Notes: generated by a model from the letters alone, not told the origin. A stretch of 64,000 nt of DNA from Fructobacillus broussonetiae (GCF_018437275.1 NZ_JAAMFK010000001.1:237962-301961), one strand, 5' to 3'. Positions 14,556-24,823 are shown, counted from the first letter of the stretch. Program-made: numbers and translations.

Positions 14556-16316
14556 CTAGTGATCTACCTTATCAGCGTACTTCGTAGAAAAAGCAATCAT
14601 CTCTAGTAACTTTTTCTTCAGTTTTTCATCACGCTCATTGATTGAATTTATATCAAAAGTTTCAGATTCAGTATCGATAGAACTATTTAAAAATGTGGGT
14701 AAGCTTAACCCTACTAGATTCTGTGTATCTGGGTCCTTATAATCAACCTTAGCCTGAAAATTCTTTTGACTAAGGGCAGAATTATAAGGAGTTAACGTCA
14801 AATTACCAAGCTTATGGACATTTTGTTCCTGCTTCATTTTAGCAAGACTTTCATCGCCGTTTGCGATTGCCTTAACCCAATGTGGTGGAAGACCTCCCTT
14901 GGGAAGAATATGTTCAATCGTCCATCTCAAATTCTTTCCATTAAAATCATCCAGATTATCAGGATTACTGTGATCGAAGAAGTTACCAAACTTTCTTTCC
15001 AAGTTAATGAGAACAAAGCGTGTAGTCCGCTTATTAGACTGATACATATCAGATTCTGTTGCTGCCAAAAATGCAGTATCCGAAGGAGCCTCTGCATTAA
15101 TTCGGCTTTCCACGTAAGCCATCAACTCGTCGCCCTTGAGTTTTTTCTTTTCAATATTGTAACGCCAAAGATTGAAAAAACCACGTAAATTAGAAGCTTT
15201 TGGAATACTTACAAAATTACGACGAATGAATAAATTAATAATCATAGTTATCAAATCATCCAGATGCTCGTCAGTAAGTTTGTATTTTTCCCTATTCATA
15301 TAAATATTTAACAAAAATGGATAACATGTCGTAGCATCCAATTGAGATAATCCGTTTAAGTCATAGGTGTACTTATCACTAGTCAAATCAATTTTGTTGT
15401 ACTCGTCAGCACGTTCAATTAATTCGTATATATATTCAGGATGTCCATCTAATAGTTTTTCATATTCTTTAACAATCTGCCCTTTTGTGATGCTTGACCA
15501 TCCATCTTGTTCAAAAGCATCATAATTGTAAGTTACAAAACGAGTCATCTTTTTATCATCAATATTTTCATCATGCGTGAATATATCAATGAGTTCTTCC
15601 CATTTGCGAATATTGCATCCTTCATTTTTCAAATACATATTCTTCAATAAATCTAAAGGAGTTAATGGCAACCCCTTACTATTTAAGCTTTCAAAGACCT
15701 GATAAGCATCGTTCAATGTTGTTAACGAAATTCTTAGAATAGTTAAATTACAAATTTTATTTTCATAAATATCGAGAATTTTCGTCAAACTTAGACCCTT
15801 TAACAAAGTATCTCTTATAAATTTATACCGCTTATAAAAAAGTATTCTACCATCGATATTCACACTCGATTTTGGCTCAATTACTGATTGTATTAGCTTC
15901 TTCCAAATTAATTGATCCTTTTGCAACAATTCCACTCTAGTCATAAAAGAATCTTGATCAGAAATTAATTGCTTTTGGATGCGGTCCAATTGAACTGCAA
16001 TATGATCATTCATCTTTTGAGAAAGTTTCTCAGCCTCACGAAGTTCAGAAATCTTATAATACATAGCTAAAAGCATAAGGCTAAGTGTTGTAATGCGTTG
16101 TTGACCATCAACTATATTTTCAATATCATCATCCCCATCTTCAGGATTTACGATCATATTTCCAACATAGTAACCTGCTGGTTCATCAATTATATCCGTG
16201 AACAATTCATCAATTTGCTCATTCTTCCATGAGTAACTACGCTGATACTCAGGTATTATTAAACGTTTTTTATGAAGAACATCTTCAAAATTTAATGAGT
16301 CGGAATCAATTTTCAT
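14556..16316 (-). CDS. GmrSD-like DUF262/DUF1524 protein (type IV restriction family)
   Basis: 586-residue single-chain GmrS-GmrD protein. The N-terminal DUF262 (ParB-like) domain has IPEYQRSYSWKNEQIDELF and the nucleotide-binding motif VDGQQRITTL; the C-terminal DUF1524 domain has the HNH-type nuclease core WTIEHILPKG and HKLGNLTLTPYNSALSQKNF. Family members cut modified (for example glucosylated hydroxymethylcytosine) phage DNA using NTP. The ATG at 16316 has GGGAG eight bases upstream; a TTG at 16331 does not. Lower GC than the flanks and position between lepA and glyQS suggest acquisition. An 18-bp palindrome lies just upstream. Confidence 0.9.
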   Translation of the reverse strand: MKIDSDSLNFEDVLHKKRLIIPEYQRSYSWKNEQIDELFTDIIDEPAGYYVGNMIVNPEDGDDDIENIVDGQQRITTLSLMLLAMYYKISELREAEKLSQKMNDHIAVQLDRIQKQLISDQDSFMTRVELLQKDQLIWKKLIQSVIEPKSSVNIDGRILFYKRYKFIRDTLLKGLSLTKILDIYENKICNLTILRISLTTLNDAYQVFESLNSKGLPLTPLDLLKNMYLKNEGCNIRKWEELIDIFTHDENIDDKKMTRFVTYNYDAFEQDGWSSITKGQIVKEYEKLLDGHPEYIYELIERADEYNKIDLTSDKYTYDLNGLSQLDATTCYPFLLNIYMNREKYKLTDEHLDDLITMIINLFIRRNFVSIPKASNLRGFFNLWRYNIEKKKLKGDELMAYVESRINAEAPSDTAFLAATESDMYQSNKRTTRFVLINLERKFGNFFDHSNPDNLDDFNGKNLRWTIEHILPKGGLPPHWVKAIANGDESLAKMKQEQNVHKLGNLTLTPYNSALSQKNFQAKVDYKDPDTQNLVGLSLPTFLNSSIDTESETFDINSINERDEKLKKKLLEMIAFSTKYADKVDH

Positions 16317-16335
16317 CTTCAGCTCTCCCAATTTA

Positions 16336-16353
16336 ATCTAATATACATTAGAT
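16336..16353 (-). promoter_or_regulatory. Perfect 18-bp palindrome, possible operator
   Basis: ATCTAAT-ATAC-ATTAGAT, 20 bases upstream of the DUF262 start codon and overlapping the likely -10 region. Confidence 0.5.
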
Positions 16354-16468
16354 CATGAATAATCAAAGTAGTAAATAAAAAATAGATACTTTTTGTCTAA
16401 TTGTAATATTAAACACAAAATATGCCTCCTCTTTTCCAGCAGTTAGTGAGGCACTCCCATCCAATCAA

Positions 16469-16500
16469 AAAAGCCGGGCCCGGTACGGGTCCGACTTTTT
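16469..16500 (-). terminator. Rho-independent terminator of glyS
   Basis: GGACCCG / CGGGCC stem followed by T6 on the minus strand; the 5' side carries the dispersed AAAGTCNGACCCG motif. Confidence 0.75.
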
Positions 16501-16513
16501 CATATTGAGTAAA

Positions 16514-18571
16514 TTACTTGATGACGATTTCTTCGATGTCACCAAGGGCGTTGATGAGCGTGTTGATAGCGTTCAACTGTGCGTAGCGGTTGTTCTTGAC
16601 CGCTTCGTCATCGTCGTTAACCATCGTGTGATCGAAGTAAGCAGAAATTGGTGCTTGGAGCTTTGCGAGTACTTCGTAAAGCGCTTCGGCCCCTTCTGCC
16701 TTCAAGGTGTCAAGTGACATGTCCTTCGTTGCTTCGTACAAGGCCTTTTCCTGGTCGTTTGCAAGCAATGCCGGATCAACCGGTGCCTCAACTGGCACCT
16801 TCTTAGCTAAGCGAGCCACACGTGACAAGGCTTCCATCACTTCACGGAAGTCCGCGTCAGTGCTGTGCTTTGAAAGGACCTTCGTACGGTCAGCCACGTA
16901 GACGTAGTCACCGATGACCACGTTTGCCGTTCCAGCCGTCACGATGTCCTTGCGGATACCAGCGTCCAAAGCTTGCTTGCGGACACGGTCAGTCAAGAAT
17001 GAGAGAACCAAGTCCAAGTTCGCATCGGTCACATCCCCGTTTGCCTGCTTAAATTCCGTGAGCAGATCAAGCAAGTTGAAGTGCCAGTTGAAGGCTTGCA
17101 ATGTCTTCACAACACCGGCAGCGGCACGACGGAGACCGTAAGGGTCGTTTGCACCTGATGGAATCATGTCGTGGGCAAAGAAGGTTACGATGGAGTCCAA
17201 CTTGTCGGCGATGGCCAAAACGGCACCAATGGTTGATTGCGCCACTTCACCGTCGGCTGACGTTGGCAAGTAGTGTTCGTAGATGGCCTTGGCGACGGCG
17301 TCGTCTTCGCCCATCATCTTGGCGTAGTGTTCACCCATGACACCCTGGAGCTCGTCGAATTCACCGACCATTCCAGTCATCAAATCGAACTTGTAGATTT
17401 GAGCCGCACGGGCCAAGTCCTTCTTTTCTTGGTCAGAAAGGTTCAAGTTGTCGGCCATCTTAGCTGACAAGCCAGCAACACGTTCCATGTGTTCGTAAAC
17501 CGTTCCAATCTTTTCGTGGAAGACCAACTTCTTCACGCGTTCCATGTAATCGGCGATGGTCTTTTGCTGGTCTTCCTTGTAGAAGAAGGCCGCGTCTTCC
17601 AAACGGGCAACCAAGACCTTTTCGTTACCACGGGCAACGTTTTCGATGTGGTCGGCGTTTCCGTTACGGACAGAAAGGAAGTGTGGCAAGAGGTCGCCAG
17701 CTTCGTTTGTCACGAAGAAGAAGCGTTGGTGGTCACGCATTGACGTAATCAAAACTTCCTTAGGCAATTCCAAGTACTTCTTGTCGAAGTTACCGGAAAA
17801 GGCCGTTGGCCATTCCACGATGTTGTTCACTTCTTCCAAGAGGTCCTTTGCCATGTCGGATTCGAGGTCCAAGACCCAGCCTTCCTTTGTGGCAATGGCC
17901 ATGAGCTGATCCTTGATGGTTTGCTTGCGCTTGTCAGCGTCAACCATCACAAAGGCAGCTTCCAAGGTTGATTCGTAATCCTGTGCCGTTGCGATTTGAA
18001 CATCTTCGTTTGACAAGAAGCGGTGGCCACGCGTGGTGTTTCCTGCTTCAACGTCAAGTACGGAGAATGGCACGATTTCGTTGTCCAAGAGTGACACGAT
18101 CCAACGGATTGGACGGATGTAGTGGAAGCTGTGGTTTCCCCACTTCATGTAAGTGGTAAAGGTCATTTGCTCAACGACTTCCTTACCGATAAGGGCGAGG
18201 ATTTCCTTGGCAGGAACACCAGCGATTTCCTTCTTGGCCCAGAGGTAGCCATCCTTTTCCGTCAGTTCTTCAGGCGTTGTTCCCTGACCGCGGGCGAACC
18301 CTTGGGCAGCCTTTGACCAGTTTCCTTCGTCATCCTTAGCGCGGTCAACAGCGGGTCCACGCTTCTCTTCAGCGATTGATTCTGAACCGTCGGCCAAGCC
18401 TTGCAAAGAAACGGCCAAACGACGTGGCGTTGAGAAAGGCTTGATCGTTTTCACGGCCAAACGATGTTCGTCCAAGAAGTCTTGAACGCGCTTTACTAAT
18501 TGCTTTTCAGAAGACGTCACCAGGTGCGCTGGCATTTCTTCCAAACCAATTTCTAAGATGTAATCTGCCAT
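16514..18571 (-). CDS. glyS: Glycyl-tRNA synthetase beta subunit
   Basis: 685-residue beta chain of the tetrameric (alpha2beta2) bacterial glycyl-tRNA synthetase, which binds and helps charge tRNA-Gly. It starts [16 protein letters not shown], the conserved N-terminus, and contains KWGNHSFHYIRPIRWIVSL, the HD-like segment around LARAAQIYKFDLMTGMVGEF, and NDPYGLRRAAAGV. The stop of glyQ overlaps this start codon by one base (TAATG), so the two chains are translationally coupled. Confidence 0.97.
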   Translation of the reverse strand: MADYILEIGLEEMPAHLVTSSEKQLVKRVQDFLDEHRLAVKTIKPFSTPRRLAVSLQGLADGSESIAEEKRGPAVDRAKDDEGNWSKAAQGFARGQGTTPEELTEKDGYLWAKKEIAGVPAKEILALIGKEVVEQMTFTTYMKWGNHSFHYIRPIRWIVSLLDNEIVPFSVLDVEAGNTTRGHRFLSNEDVQIATAQDYESTLEAAFVMVDADKRKQTIKDQLMAIATKEGWVLDLESDMAKDLLEEVNNIVEWPTAFSGNFDKKYLELPKEVLITSMRDHQRFFFVTNEAGDLLPHFLSVRNGNADHIENVARGNEKVLVARLEDAAFFYKEDQQKTIADYMERVKKLVFHEKIGTVYEHMERVAGLSAKMADNLNLSDQEKKDLARAAQIYKFDLMTGMVGEFDELQGVMGEHYAKMMGEDDAVAKAIYEHYLPTSADGEVAQSTIGAVLAIADKLDSIVTFFAHDMIPSGANDPYGLRRAAAGVVKTLQAFNWHFNLLDLLTEFKQANGDVTDANLDLVLSFLTDRVRKQALDAGIRKDIVTAGTANVVIGDYVYVADRTKVLSKHSTDADFREVMEALSRVARLAKKVPVEAPVDPALLANDQEKALYEATKDMSLDTLKAEGAEALYEVLAKLQAPISAYFDHTMVNDDDEAVKNNRYAQLNAINTLINALGDIEEIVIK

Positions 18572-19518
18572 TAGTTTTGCTCCTCTTTCTTCGTGTACTT
18601 ACCCTTTTCACCAAGGTACTTGTCGCGCAATGCTTCATCCTTCAACAATGGGAAGCCGAGCTTTGCACGTTCTTCGATGAAGACGCGTGAGACCTGACGG
18701 GCCATTGAACGGATGCGGTGCAAGTAGCCAGCACGTTCCGTAACGGAAACCGTTCCGCGGGCGTCCAAGAGGTTAAAGGTGTGGGATGACTTCAAGATGT
18801 AGTCGTAGGCCGGGTGAACCAATCCGAGTTCCAAGTTGTGCTTGGCTTCTGCTTCGTAGTCGTCGAAGTGGCGGAGCAACATTTCTTGGTTTGATTCTTC
18901 AAAGGCGTACTTTGAGTGTTCGTATTCCGGTTCCTTAAAGATGTCACCGTACAAAACACCGTGTCCCCATTCGAGGTCGTAAACCGTTGGGACGTCTTGG
19001 ATGTAAGAAGCCAAACGTTCCAACCCATACGTGATCTCGGCGGTAACAGAATCAACTTCGATTCCACCGACTTGTTGGAAGTAAGTAAACTGCGTGACTT
19101 CCATTCCATCAAGCCAAACTTCCCAACCGATACCAGCGGCACCCATTGAAGGGTTTTCCCAGTTATCTTCCACGAAACGAATGTCGTGTTCCAAAGGCTT
19201 AATGCCCAAGGCTTCCAAAGAAGCGAGGTACAATTCCTGAATGTTATCCGGTGATGGCTTCATCACTACCTGGAATTGGTGGTGTTGGAACAAACGGTTT
19301 GGGTTGTCCCCGTAACGACCGTCGGCCGGACGACGGGATGGTTGCACGTAGGCAGCCTTCCATGGTTCTGGACCATTAGCACGCAAGAACGTGTATGGGC
19401 TTTGCGTACCAGCTCCGACTTCGTTGTCATAGGCTTGCATGAGGTTGGCACCCTTTTCGGCCCAGAACTCTTGCAAGGTTAAGATAATATCTTGTACAGA
19501 TAGTGCATCATTTGCCAT
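18571..19518 (-). CDS. glyQ: Glycyl-tRNA synthetase alpha subunit
   Basis: 315-residue alpha chain carrying the class II catalytic core. Conserved parts include [24 protein letters not shown], of which the core is GCNLMQ-like, [32 protein letters not shown] motif 2 ([16 protein letters not shown]) and [19 protein letters not shown]. Only 67 bases separate it from the upstream DUF2130 gene, with no terminator between them, so the glycine T-box ahead of DUF2130 probably governs glyQS too. Confidence 0.97.
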   Translation of the reverse strand: MANDALSVQDIILTLQEFWAEKGANLMQAYDNEVGAGTQSPYTFLRANGPEPWKAAYVQPSRRPADGRYGDNPNRLFQHHQFQVVMKPSPDNIQELYLASLEALGIKPLEHDIRFVEDNWENPSMGAAGIGWEVWLDGMEVTQFTYFQQVGGIEVDSVTAEITYGLERLASYIQDVPTVYDLEWGHGVLYGDIFKEPEYEHSKYAFEESNQEMLLRHFDDYEAEAKHNLELGLVHPAYDYILKSSHTFNLLDARGTVSVTERAGYLHRIRSMARQVSRVFIEERAKLGFPLLKDEALRDKYLGEKGKYTKKEEQN

Positions 19519-19585
19519 AATAATCTTCCTTTTTATAACTATACTTATTTGACTAAGGCTGATGGAAAGAGATTTGTTAAATCAA

Positions 19586-20962
19586 TTAGTTATCAGCGTC
19601 CAACTCTTTAAACTTCTCTTGCATCGTCTTGTTTCCGCGCGTCAACTTCTTGACGGAGACGTCATCCAGCTTGGCGTTGGCCAAACGGAGTTGGTTTTCC
19701 GACGTCTGCAACTTCTTTTTGACCTCTTCCATTCGGCGGATGGCCTTGTCGATTTCGTCAATGGCCTCACCGAAGTTTTTGGAATAAGACTGATAATTCT
19801 TGGCGAACTTATCCTTGAAGTTGTTAATGTTGTTCTCGAAGTTCGTAATGTCGATGTTCTTGTTTTTCTCATCGATCAACTGACGCTTGTACTCGACGGA
19901 ATCGAGTGCGGCGTTTCGTAAGAGACCGATGAAGTGAACGAAGAACTGTGGTCGAATCACATACATCTTCTCGTAGTTTGGCACTTGGACGATTCCGGTG
20001 TTGTAGAAGTCGTTATCGGCTTCTAGCATGGAGACAAGCACGGCGTACTCCGTCCCCTTTTCCCTGCGGTCCTTATCCAGCTCCTTGAAGAAGTCCTCGT
20101 TTCGGTGCTTCTTTTCGGTCGTGTCGGCCTCGTTTTTCATGTCAAACATGATGGAGATGAACTCAACGTCGTCGACGTAATCGCGGAAGATGAAGTCCCC
20201 CTTTGATCCCGTTTCCTTTGACACCTCGTTATCCTTTTCAAAGTAGGCGTTTGGAAAGGCGTAGGGACGAATCTTGTTAAATTCTTGATGAGCGTATACT
20301 TCGAGCGACTCACCAATCTCTTTCGTGGACTGGCGGGCCTTGAAGTCCTTGTAGAACTCAACCTGCTCTTTGGCGGCTTTCAGTTGGGCCTCGAACTCCG
20401 CTTTCGTGTTCGCCAAAGCTAACTCGCGGTCGCGGTCCTGGTTCTTTACTTGGTTATCCAGCTCGAAGACCTTTTGTTCAAGCTGCTGCTTGTTCTGCCC
20501 CGCCTCTTCTTTTTGCTTGTTCAGTTCGGCCTGAAGCGCTTCTTTTTCTTTTTGATAAGAACTTTGAAGCTGCTCTTTTTGTTCGGCCAAGGCTAAGGCC
20601 TTTTTGGAATCACCTTGTTCCTGTTGACTCTTTAACTCGGCCTTCAGGTTGGCGAGCTCATCTTTCAACTTGCTCGTCTCTTCTTCGGCCTTCTTTGATT
20701 CAGCTTGTTTTGCCTCTGTCAAAGTCAAAGCCGCGCTTTGCTTTTCTTTTTCCAAGCGCGCCTCTAAGAGCTGCTCTTGGCTCTTTTCCCAGGTTGCTTT
20801 CTCGCTGGCCAGCTTTTGTTCAAAAGCGGCCTGTACGGCGCTTGATAAGCCTTCGGTATCAACCTTTTGCTCATCTTTTAGATCAATGGTGTCACCCACC
20901 TGACCGGCTTGGTCTAAGACCAGCGTCGTTTCCGATGCCAAGTGGTAGGAAAGTTTTGCCAT
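19586..20962 (-). CDS. DUF2130 (RmuC-like) coiled-coil protein
   Basis: 458-residue protein. A short N-terminal part is followed by a long coiled coil (about residues 50-210, rich in Lys, Glu, Gln, Ala) and then the DUF2130 domain with GSKGDFIFRD, VEFISIMFDMKNE and ALDSVEYKRQLID, resembling a PD-(D/E)XK nuclease core as in RmuC. The function is unknown; RmuC relatives limit DNA rearrangement. The start at 20962 is chosen for the AAGGAGG just upstream; the frame stays open to 21139 only because it runs through the T-box leader. It is the first gene after the glycine T-box and is followed at once by glyQS. Confidence 0.85.
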   Translation of the reverse strand: MAKLSYHLASETTLVLDQAGQVGDTIDLKDEQKVDTEGLSSAVQAAFEQKLASEKATWEKSQEQLLEARLEKEKQSAALTLTEAKQAESKKAEEETSKLKDELANLKAELKSQQEQGDSKKALALAEQKEQLQSSYQKEKEALQAELNKQKEEAGQNKQQLEQKVFELDNQVKNQDRDRELALANTKAEFEAQLKAAKEQVEFYKDFKARQSTKEIGESLEVYAHQEFNKIRPYAFPNAYFEKDNEVSKETGSKGDFIFRDYVDDVEFISIMFDMKNEADTTEKKHRNEDFFKELDKDRREKGTEYAVLVSMLEADNDFYNTGIVQVPNYEKMYVIRPQFFVHFIGLLRNAALDSVEYKRQLIDEKNKNIDITNFENNINNFKDKFAKNYQSYSKNFGEAIDEIDKAIRRMEEVKKKLQTSENQLRLANAKLDDVSVKKLTRGNKTMQEKFKELDADN

Positions 20963-20982
20963 AACGCCTCCTTTTTTTAGAC

Positions 20983-21133
20983 AAAAAACCGCGCCAAACG
21001 GTCCAATGCCAAAGTTAATTGACATCAGGACGCTTGCGCGCGGTTCCACCTGATTTCCAGAACTTCTAAAAGCTCTGACACTTTCGTTGAATTCAACTCC
21101 CCGGGTGCCAAACCGAATCATCGTCGAATGCTT
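20983..21133 (-). promoter_or_regulatory. T-box riboswitch, probably glycine specific
   Basis: The minus strand holds the T-box bulge TGGAACC (21042-21048) inside an antiterminator CAGG...CCTG, and a competing terminator AACCGCGC/GCGCGGTT followed by T6. A stem III hairpin (CAGAGC...GTTCTG) precedes it. Stem I is very short: GCATTCGAC pairs with GTTGAATTC and presents TTTGGCAC in its loop, where GGC is a glycine codon. It reads into DUF2130-glyQ-glyS. The specifier assignment is inferred from the glyQS context. Confidence 0.8.
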
Positions 21134-21139
21134 ATCCAT

Positions 21140-21168
21140 ATTATGCTATTTATCAGAAAAAAAGGCAA
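21140..21168 (-). promoter_or_regulatory. Promoter of the DUF2130-glyQS operon
   Basis: Minus strand TTGCCT, 17 bases, CATAAT, placing the start of transcription near 21133. Confidence 0.55.
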
Positions 21169-21200
21169 GGCAAAATCCAGGGACTTTTATCATTTTACAT

Positions 21201-21234
21201 AAAAAAGGCCCAACCAATGAAGGTTGAGCCTTTT
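21201..21234 (-). terminator. Terminator of pyrH-frr
   Basis: GGCTCAACC / GGTTGGGCC stem and T6 on the minus strand, just behind frr. Confidence 0.8.
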
Positions 21235-21244
21235 AATAAATGAA

Positions 21245-21790
21245 TTAGATCTTCATCAAATCCGCTTCCTTTTGGGCAGCGATTTCGTCGATGGACTTAA
21301 TGTTTTCGTCCGTCAACTTTTGAATCTTGTCTTCGTGGTCGCGGGCTTCATCTTCCGTGAGGTCCTTGTCCTTCTTAATCGTATCCATGGCGTCACGACG
21401 GACGTTACGGATAGCGACCTTTGACTTTTCAGCTTCGGCCTTCACGTCCTTTGCCAATTCCTTACGACGTTCTTCCGTCATTTGTGGAATGGCCAAACGA
21501 ACGATGTTTCCATCAGAAGCTGGGTTCAAGCCCAAGTCAGACATGTTAATGGCTTGAACAATGGCATCCAAAGCATTCTTATCAAAAGGCGTAAGCAAGA
21601 GCATCCGTGCTTCTGGTACAGAAATGGAAGCCACTTGGTTCAACGGTACCATGGCACCGTAGTATTCCACTTGAACGCGGTCCAAGATACGTGGGTTGGC
21701 ACGTCCGGTACGGATTTCAGCCAATTCACGTTGCAAGGCGTCTTGGGCCTTTTGCATCTTTTCTTTTGTTTGATTAAAATCAATCGCCAT
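21245..21790 (-). CDS. frr: Ribosome recycling factor
   Basis: 181-residue RRF, which splits post-termination ribosomes with EF-G. It shows the family N-terminus (KMQKAQDALQRELAEIRTGRANP, core EIRTGRANP), PLNQVASISVPEARML, NMSDLGLNPASDGNIVRL and PQMTEERRKELAK. Two bases separate it from pyrH, the standard pyrH-frr operon. Confidence 0.97.
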   Translation of the reverse strand: MAIDFNQTKEKMQKAQDALQRELAEIRTGRANPRILDRVQVEYYGAMVPLNQVASISVPEARMLLLTPFDKNALDAIVQAINMSDLGLNPASDGNIVRLAIPQMTEERRKELAKDVKAEAEKSKVAIRNVRRDAMDTIKKDKDLTEDEARDHEDKIQKLTDENIKSIDEIAAQKEADLMKI

Positions 21791-21792
21791 GA

Positions 21793-22612
<820 letters not shown>

Positions 22613-22618
22613 AAGGCC

Positions 22619-23497
22619 TTATTGACCGATTTGCTTGGCAACTTCATCTGCCAAGTTTGTGTTTTGCTTTTCGATTCCTTCACCAACTTGGTAACGAACG
22701 AAAGACTTAACCGTCATGTTGTTTGCTTCAACGAATTGTGCAACCGTTTGGTCACCATTCTTAACGAATGGTTGGTCCAACAATGAGATTTCAGCCAAGA
22801 ACTTCTTGATACGTCCTTCAACCATCTTTTCCTTGATGTTGTCAGGCTTTCCGTTCAAGTCTTCAGAAGCCAATTGAACTTCCTTTTCCTTTGCAACAAC
22901 TTCTGCAGGAACGTCTTGATCTGAAACGTATTGTGGTGCGATGGCTGCGATGTGCATGGCAACGTCACGAGCGGCGTCAGCGTTTGAACCAGTGAATACG
23001 GCCAATGCTGAGATTGATCCACCCATGTGTGAGTAGCAACCGAATACTTCGTCGTCTGACTTAGTAGCCGTTTCGAAGCGACGGAGCGTGATCTTTTCAC
23101 CAGTGATTTGTGAAACGTTGATAATCAAGTCGTTCAACGTACGACCTTCTTCAACTGGCAATGCCAAAGCAGCTTCAACATCAGCTGGTTCTGCATCCAA
23201 GATCGTCTTTGTAACCTTAACCAAAAGGTCGTTGAATTCCTTGTTTCCGGCAACGAAGTCCGTTTCAGAGTTCAATTCGATGATAGCAGCCTTGTTACCA
23301 TCTTCCATTACGTAAGTCATACCTTCAGCGGCGACACGGTCACCCTTCTTGGCAGCCTTTGCCATACCCTTTTCACGCAAAAGGTCGATTGCCTTTCCCA
23401 TGTCACCTTCGGCTTCAACCAAGGCCTTCTTGGCGTCCATCATTCCAACAGACGTCTTATCACGTAATTCCTTTACCATCTTTGCTGTAACAGCCAT
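22619..23497 (-). CDS. tsf: Elongation factor Ts
   Basis: 292-residue EF-Ts, the nucleotide exchange factor of EF-Tu. N-terminal UBA-like domain [20 protein letters not shown], then [10 protein letters not shown] (the TDFVA motif that contacts EF-Tu) and the two core subdomains ending [12 protein letters not shown]. Placed behind rpsB with a hairpin between them that may reduce read-through. Confidence 0.97.
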   Translation of the reverse strand: MAVTAKMVKELRDKTSVGMMDAKKALVEAEGDMGKAIDLLREKGMAKAAKKGDRVAAEGMTYVMEDGNKAAIIELNSETDFVAGNKEFNDLLVKVTKTILDAEPADVEAALALPVEEGRTLNDLIINVSQITGEKITLRRFETATKSDDEVFGCYSHMGGSISALAVFTGSNADAARDVAMHIAAIAPQYVSDQDVPAEVVAKEKEVQLASEDLNGKPDNIKEKMVEGRIKKFLAEISLLDQPFVKNGDQTVAQFVEANNMTVKSFVRYQVGEGIEKQNTNLADEVAKQIGQ

Positions 23498-23525
23498 AAG
23501 AAAATGCTCCTTTAAAATATGCTAT

Positions 23526-23569
23526 AAAAAAAGCCATTCCAGCGTCCCAAGCAGGTCCACCGGAACGGC
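23526..23569 (-). terminator. Intra-operon hairpin with T run between rpsB and tsf
   Basis: GCCGTTCC / GGAATGGC arms (7 of 8 pairs) with a 21-base loop, followed by T7. Probably a partial terminator that sets the S2/EF-Ts ratio. Confidence 0.65.
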
Positions 23570-23588
23570 AAATCAGATACTAAATTGC

Positions 23589-24362
23589 TTAGTTGTCCTT
23601 TTCGACAATGTCAGTAATTTCTTCGATTGATTCAGTGTTTTCGTCACCTTCGATGAAAGCATCTTCAGCTGATTGGTCTTGACCTTGTCGGCCTTCGACA
23701 ACAGCGTCTGCCATCTTTGAAGTGATCAAACGGATGGCACGGATAGCGTCATCGTTTGCAGGAATCTTAACATCGATGTCATCAGGGTTAGCGTTCGTGT
23801 CGATCATAGCCACAACTGGGATGTTCAACATGTTTGCTTCCTTAACAGCGATTTCTTCCTTCTTAGGGTCAACAACGAACAAAACGTCAGGCAAGTCTTG
23901 CATGTCTTCGATTCCACCCAAGAACTTGTCAAGCTTTGCGTATTGCTTCTTCAACAAGACAACTTCCTTCTTAGGCAAACGTTCGAACGTTCCGTCTTGT
24001 GACATCTTTTCGATGTCCTTCATACGTTGTACACGAGTCTTGATCGTGTTCCAGTTCGTCAAAGTTCCACCCAACCAACGGTGGTTGATGTAGAATTGTC
24101 CGGCACGTGAAGCTTCTTCTGCGATTGCGTCTGAAGCTTGCTTCTTCGTACCAACGAACAAGATGTTAGCGCCGTCAGCTGATGCGTTACGGATGAAGTT
24201 GTAAGCTTCATCAACCATCTTCACCGTCTTTTGCAAGTCGATGATGTGGATTCCGTTACGTTCCGTAAAGATGTATGGTGCCATCTTTGGGTTCCAGCGA
24301 CGAGTTTGGTGTCCAAAGTGAACTCCTGCTTCAAGGAGTTCTTTCATACTAATAACTGCCAT
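23589..24362 (-). CDS. rpsB: 30S ribosomal protein S2
   Basis: 257-residue S2. Starts [20 protein letters not shown], contains [32 protein letters not shown] and [15 protein letters not shown]; the acidic C-terminal tail of about 30 residues is longer than average but usual in this group. Has a structured leader and a strong promoter. Confidence 0.97.
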   Translation of the reverse strand: MAVISMKELLEAGVHFGHQTRRWNPKMAPYIFTERNGIHIIDLQKTVKMVDEAYNFIRNASADGANILFVGTKKQASDAIAEEASRAGQFYINHRWLGGTLTNWNTIKTRVQRMKDIEKMSQDGTFERLPKKEVVLLKKQYAKLDKFLGGIEDMQDLPDVLFVVDPKKEEIAVKEANMLNIPVVAMIDTNANPDDIDVKIPANDDAIRAIRLITSKMADAVVEGRQGQDQSAEDAFIEGDENTESIEEITDIVEKDN

Positions 24363-24470
24363 GTTTGGCCTCCTAGGTTAAACCTCCGACCGATTCAAGG
24401 TTCGCATGAACATTCCTGCACCTATGCGTTCTCCTCGGTCGTGTGTATTTTTTTGTTGCATTTCACAACG
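24363..24470 (-). promoter_or_regulatory. Structured leader of rpsB
   Basis: About 105 nt of leader with a long-range stem GACCGA...TCGGTC enclosing a smaller stem-loop (CGCATAGGTG...CATGCG), directly upstream of the S2 ribosome site. Ribosomal protein operons often carry such autoregulatory leaders; S2 binding is inferred, not shown. Confidence 0.45.
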
Positions 24471-24476
24471 GTTAAT

Positions 24477-24505
24477 AGTTTACAGGATAATCCCTACCCT
24501 GACAA
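24477..24505 (-). promoter_or_regulatory. Promoter of rpsB-tsf
   Basis: Minus strand TTGTCA, 17 bases, TAAACT. Confidence 0.55.
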
Positions 24506-24515
24506 GCATTTTTAC

Positions 24516-24809
24516 TTATTTCCGCCAGATTTTTTCATCAACGCCAGCTTCTTTTAAATATTCTTCCTTTTTCGCTTTTGATAGGGCTTTAAAAGTCGCT
24601 TCCGCGTGCATCGCGTCGTGCTTGTTGTCAAAGGTCTCAAAGTGAATCAGTTGCAAGGGATGACGGGACTTCACCCGTGTAAACTTTGCCCCCTTGCCCG
24701 ACACGTGCACTTTGAAGCGGCGCTTGGCATCATCGGAGTAGCCGCCATAGAAAAAGCCATCAGCGGTGTATAAGACGTAGAAGTCGTATGTTTTGTTTTC
24801 TTCGGTCAT
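24516..24809 (-). CDS. GIY-YIG nuclease domain protein (YazA/UPF0213 family)
   Basis: 97-residue stand-alone GIY-YIG domain. The motif appears as FYVLYTADGFFYGGYSDD, followed by the conserved Arg in AKRRFKVH and GKGAKFTRVKSRHPLQL. The catalytic Glu region is HAEATFKALSK. Family members are small nucleases of unclear role. It follows the TrmN6-like gene after 14 bases, the same pairing as yabB-yazA of Bacillus, so both are one operon. Confidence 0.9.
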   Translation of the reverse strand: MTEENKTYDFYVLYTADGFFYGGYSDDAKRRFKVHVSGKGAKFTRVKSRHPLQLIHFETFDNKHDAMHAEATFKALSKAKKEEYLKEAGVDEKIWRK

Positions 24810-24823
24810 GTTCTACCTACTGT

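Noticed and set aside
20963..21139. N-terminal extension of the DUF2130 protein
   Set aside because: The extension is the translated T-box leader.
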